Made by a program: the position numbers and the translations under genes. Of a DNA stretch of 8,432 nucleotides, positions 6,105-8,432 are shown one piece after another (position 1 is the stretch's first letter; every line of letters begins with the position of its first letter). Source of the DNA: Rhodoferax sp. UBA6134 (GTDB lineage Bacteria; Pseudomonadota; Gammaproteobacteria; Burkholderiales; Burkholderiaceae_C); contig DIVK01000040.1 in NCBI GenBank assembly GCA_002422455.1, positions 31,097-39,528 on the forward strand. Direction: 5' to 3'. A model generated the notes under the pieces. The model saw only the letters and a program-made list of their open reading frames with translations. It made no database searches and had not been told where the DNA came from.

Positions 6105-6944
6105 ATGTTTGGTTTGAGTGCGCGCGCGGGTTCTGTCGTGACAGTCGTGGTCGCAACTGCGTTGCTGGGCGGGTGCGGCTCCAAAGTGCTCAATCGGGCG
6201 CCCGTGGAGGATCGGGGAACCGGTTCTGGCAGATCCGTGGTGATGGATCCGGCAACGCAAGCCGCCAGGCAAGCACCTGGATTCGAGAACGCGGGCAAGC
6301 CCGGCTATTACACGGTCAAGCCGGGTGACACGCTGATCCGGATTGGTCTGGATCAAGGGCAGTCTTCCAAGGACATTGCTCGCTGGAGTGGCCTGGACAA
6401 TCCCAACCATATCGAAGTCGGTCAGGTGTTGCGTGTCGTGCCGCCTGTTGCCGGTTCGGTCAGCGGCGTGGTGACGAAGCCGGTCACCCAGGCCAGTGCC
6501 TCGCCCGTTGCGGCCACGCCCGCGCCGGCGGCCAGTGCGGACAAGCCGGCGCCGCCCGTGGCTGCCGCCGTGGAAGATGAGATCATCTGGATCTGGCCGG
6601 TTAGTGGCACGGTGCTGGCCGGGTTTGACGAGGTCAAGAACAAAGGTCTGGACATTGGCGGCGTGGCGGGAGAGCCTGTGCTGGCCGCAGCAGACGGCCG
6701 TGTGGTTTATGTCGGGGCCGGTCTGCGCGGTTACGGCAACCTGATCATCCTGAAGCACAACAACACTTACCTGACGGCTTACGCCCATAACCAGACTCTG
6801 CTGATCAAAGAAGATCAGTCGGTGCGCAAGGGCCAGAAGATTGCCGAGATGGGCAACAGTGATGCGGACCGTGTCAAACTTCACTTTGAAATACGTCGGC
6901 TGGGCAAACCGGTCGATCCGGCCAGGTACCTGCCCGCCAGGTAA
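6105..6944 (+). CDS. nlpD: Murein hydrolase activator lipoprotein NlpD
   Basis: NlpD is an envelope lipoprotein that activates the septal amidase AmiC during daughter-cell separation. The product (279 residues from this start) has a signal peptide ending in the lipobox LLGGC, with the lipidated Cys at 24. A LysM peptidoglycan-binding domain (about 67-113, YYTVKPGDTL...) and a Pro/Ala-rich linker (about 134-158) come next, then a C-terminal LytM/M23 domain (about 176-276). The LytM metal site is degenerate: N179 replaces the first His, D183 is kept, and K258 replaces the first His of the HxH motif (KLH). This is as in E. coli NlpD and fits an activator rather than a peptidase. I chose ATG 6105 because AAGGGA lies 6 nt upstream. 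ATG 6090 adds five residues and overlaps the pcm stop by 4 nt, but has a poorly spaced ribosome binding site. Confidence 0.93.
   Translation: MFGLSARAGSVVTVVVATALLGGCGSKVLNRAPVEDRGTGSGRSVVMDPATQAARQAPGFENAGKPGYYTVKPGDTLIRIGLDQGQSSKDIARWSGLDNPNHIEVGQVLRVVPPVAGSVSGVVTKPVTQASASPVAATPAPAASADKPAPPVAAAVEDEIIWIWPVSGTVLAGFDEVKNKGLDIGGVAGEPVLAAADGRVVYVGAGLRGYGNLIILKHNNTYLTAYAHNQTLLIKEDQSVRKGQKIAEMGNSDADRVKLHFEIRRLGKPVDPARYLPAR
6927..6943 (+). promoter_or_regulatory. Small hairpin at the nlpD/rpoS junction
   Basis: TACCTG (6927-6932) and CAGGTA (6938-6943) form a perfect 6-bp stem with the five-base loop CCCGC. It covers the last codons of nlpD and the first two bases of its stop codon and ends 2 nt before the GGGA (6946-6949) likely used by rpoS. 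The left side also belongs to a 10-bp palindrome, CAGGTACCTG (6923-6932), and CCAGGTA occurs twice (6922-6928 and 6937-6943). The structure is visible directly. A role in translation of rpoS is only an inference. Confidence 0.4.
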
Positions 6945-6956
6945 TGGGATCGCATC

Positions 6957-7982
6957 GTGAGAAAGCGCCCTGTGAGTGGCCATGGCGAATCAGCCAGGGC
7001 TCGGACACGCGGCGCGTCAGATCACCCGACAGATTCACTGTCGACTCCCGTTGATATTGAACACATTGCAGTTGATTCCGTAGCAGACCAGGCGCTGCCT
7101 GGGCTTGCCCTGTCAGTGGATGCCAGCGTCGATTCGGGTGACGCACTGACCGTTTACCTGCGTGGCGTGCGCCGCACCGAGTTGTTTACCGCGCAAGAGG
7201 AGTTCGAGTTTTCGAGCCGGGCCCGGGCTGGTGATTTTGCAGCCCGCCAAAGCATGATTGAGCACAATCTGCGGCTGGTGGTGAGTATTGCCAAGGTCTA
7301 CCTGGGCCGCGGTGTGCCCCTGTCGGACCTGATCGAAGAAGGCAATCTGGGTTTGATGCATGCCATTGACAAGTTCGAGCCCGAGCGCGGATTCCGTTTC
7401 TCCACCTACGCCACCTGGTGGATTCGGCAGTCGGTAGAGCATGCCCTGATCCACCAGGGGCGGGCGGTGCGCCTGCCGGTGAACGTGGTCAGGCAGTTGC
7501 AGCGGGTGTTGCGGGCGCACCGGGTGCTGGAGAACGATGCAGCGTTTGTGGCGATTCGGCCAGAGGGCATTCGTGCAGAAGATATTGCCGCCTTGTTGGG
7601 GCGCGACACGGCAGATGTCGCCGATTTGCTGGCCCTGGCGGAACCCCCCAGGTCGCTGGACGCCGCCTCGGACCGCTCGGACGGCATGCAGACCTTGGGC
7701 GATTCCCTGGTCGATGAACTCACGATGGACCCTTTGGGCGTGACGCAGGCCCATGAAGTGGCGCGTTTGCTGGAGGAATGGATCGACACCCTGTCGGAGC
7801 GCGAAAAAGAGATTCTGGAAGGACGGTTTGGTTTGCATGATCGCGAGCCCGAGACGCTGGAAGTGCTCAGTACGCGCCTGGGGTTGACCTGTGAACGCGT
7901 GCGACAAGTCCAGAACGAGGCGCTGTCCAAGTTGAAACGTTATCTGGCGCGCCGGGGCATCACCCTGGATGCCCTGCTTTGA
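6957..7982 (+). CDS. rpoS: RNA polymerase sigma factor RpoS (sigma-38)
   Basis: RpoS directs RNA polymerase to stationary-phase and general-stress promoters. The 341-residue protein has region 1.2 at about 62-95 (DALTVYLRGVRRTELFTAQEE) and region 2 at about 96-166. Region 2 contains the sigma-70 signature DLIEEGNLGLMHAIDKFE (124-141) and the -10-reading FRFSTYATWWIRQSVEHA. Region 3 follows at about 170-250, and region 4 at about 264-335 has the helix-turn-helix LEVLSTRLGLTCERVRQVQ. The nlpD-rpoS adjacency supports RpoS rather than RpoD or RpoH. The start is a GTG at 6957 with GGGA 7 nt upstream and only 12 bp after nlpD. A second in-frame GTG at 6972 lacks a ribosome site. The first 60 residues are poorly conserved. 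In E. coli the main rpoS promoter lies within nlpD; I could not identify one here. Confidence 0.96.
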   Translation: MRKRPVSGHGESARARTRGASDHPTDSLSTPVDIEHIAVDSVADQALPGLALSVDASVDSGDALTVYLRGVRRTELFTAQEEFEFSSRARAGDFAARQSMIEHNLRLVVSIAKVYLGRGVPLSDLIEEGNLGLMHAIDKFEPERGFRFSTYATWWIRQSVEHALIHQGRAVRLPVNVVRQLQRVLRAHRVLENDAAFVAIRPEGIRAEDIAALLGRDTADVADLLALAEPPRSLDAASDRSDGMQTLGDSLVDELTMDPLGVTQAHEVARLLEEWIDTLSEREKEILEGRFGLHDREPETLEVLSTRLGLTCERVRQVQNEALSKLKRYLARRGITLDALL

Positions 7983-7992
7983 GTCGTGGGCG

Positions 7993-8432
7993 ATGAGTTG
8001 GCCTGTTCTTGTCTTCGACATTGAAACCATCCCCGACGTGGCGGGCTTGCGCACCTTGCGGGGTGCGCCAGACGGCGCGAGTGACGCTGAGGTCTATGGC
8101 ATCTGGCTGGAGGAGCGCAAGGCAAAGGGACAAAGCGATTTCATGCCCTTGTATCTGCAGCGCGTCGTGGTCATCAGCGCGGTATTTCGCAATGCCGAGG
8201 GCTTGCGCGTGCATTCGTTTGTGGACAGGGACGGCCACAGTGAGGGCAAGATCATCCAGGCTTTCTTCGGCACGCTGGAAAAGCACACGCCGCAACTGGT
8301 GAGCTGGAATGGCGGTGGTTTTGACCTGCCGGTGCTGCATTATCGTGGCTTGAAGCACGGCGTGGTGGCCGACAAGTATTGGGACATGGGGGAGGATGAT
8401 CGCGAGTTCAAGTGGAACAACTACATCAGCCG
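7993..8432 (+). CDS. PolB-like 3'-5' exonuclease (partial, runs off window)
   Basis: The ATG at 7993 opens a frame that stays open to the window edge (146 complete codons), 10 bp after the rpoS stop. The N terminus, MSWPVLVFDIETIPD, contains the DEDD-superfamily Exo I motif with D9 and E11. WNGGGFDLPVL (105-115) is an Exo II motif with N106 and D111. The Exo III motif would lie beyond the window. This matches the stand-alone 'predicted 3'-5' exonuclease related to PolB' family, thought to act on DNA ends although its exact role is not settled. The ribosome binding site is weak, and translation may be coupled to rpoS, with which the gene is probably co-transcribed. The true length cannot be given. 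Confidence 0.88.
   Translation, partial: MSWPVLVFDIETIPDVAGLRTLRGAPDGASDAEVYGIWLEERKAKGQSDFMPLYLQRVVVISAVFRNAEGLRVHSFVDRDGHSEGKIIQAFFGTLEKHTPQLVSWNGGGFDLPVLHYRGLKHGVVADKYWDMGEDDREFKWNNYIS

Noticed and set aside
1..8432. Mobile element, CRISPR, defence system or RNA gene
   Set aside because: There are no transposase or integrase motifs, no regularly spaced repeats, no tRNA-like folds seen by eye, and almost all the sequence is taken up by recognisable core genes.

Overview
The window is about 8.4 kb of GC-rich, tightly packed bacterial chromosome with every recognised gene on the + strand. The gene order surE-pcm-nlpD-rpoS, the gammaproteobacterial/betaproteobacterial style of RpoS and NlpD, the etfB-etfA pair next to a roughly 600-residue acyl-CoA dehydrogenase, and an exonuclease gene directly after rpoS together suggest a betaproteobacterium of the order Burkholderiales, most likely a Comamonadaceae relative (Rhodoferax/Polaromonas-like). 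The family-level placement is an inference from gene content and protein style, not from a database search.

Region 1 (1-663) holds a small isochorismatase-fold cysteine hydrolase of unknown substrate. Region 2 (664-4359) is an electron-transfer and acyl-CoA oxidation block. A 115-bp leader with a plausible promoter and a cluster of short dyads precedes etfB and etfA. These encode the two subunits of electron transfer flavoprotein and are followed by a strong intrinsic terminator. A long FadE/DmdC-type acyl-CoA dehydrogenase begins only 36 bp after the terminator's T-tract. The dehydrogenase would pass electrons from acyl-CoA to ETF, so the three genes make functional sense together.

Region 3 (4360-4499) is a 140-bp intergenic stretch with inverted repeats and a C-rich segment. 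Region 4 (4500-8432) is the stationary-phase/stress block: surE (survival nucleotidase), pcm (isoaspartate repair methyltransferase), nlpD (LysM/LytM lipoprotein, amidase activator type) and rpoS (stationary-phase sigma factor). A PolB-like 3'-5' exonuclease gene follows, cut by the window end. Junctions here are 10 bp, a 4-bp overlap or an 11-bp gap depending on the nlpD start, 12 bp and 10 bp, as expected for one co-transcribed and partly translationally coupled unit.

I found no mobile element, CRISPR array, tRNA, rRNA or clearly novel system. The window is ordinary core genome. The items most worth a second look are regulatory: the dyad cluster ahead of etfB, the terminator between etfA and the dehydrogenase, and a small hairpin at the nlpD/rpoS junction. 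Lineage-specific residue changes in RpoS and Pcm come next.
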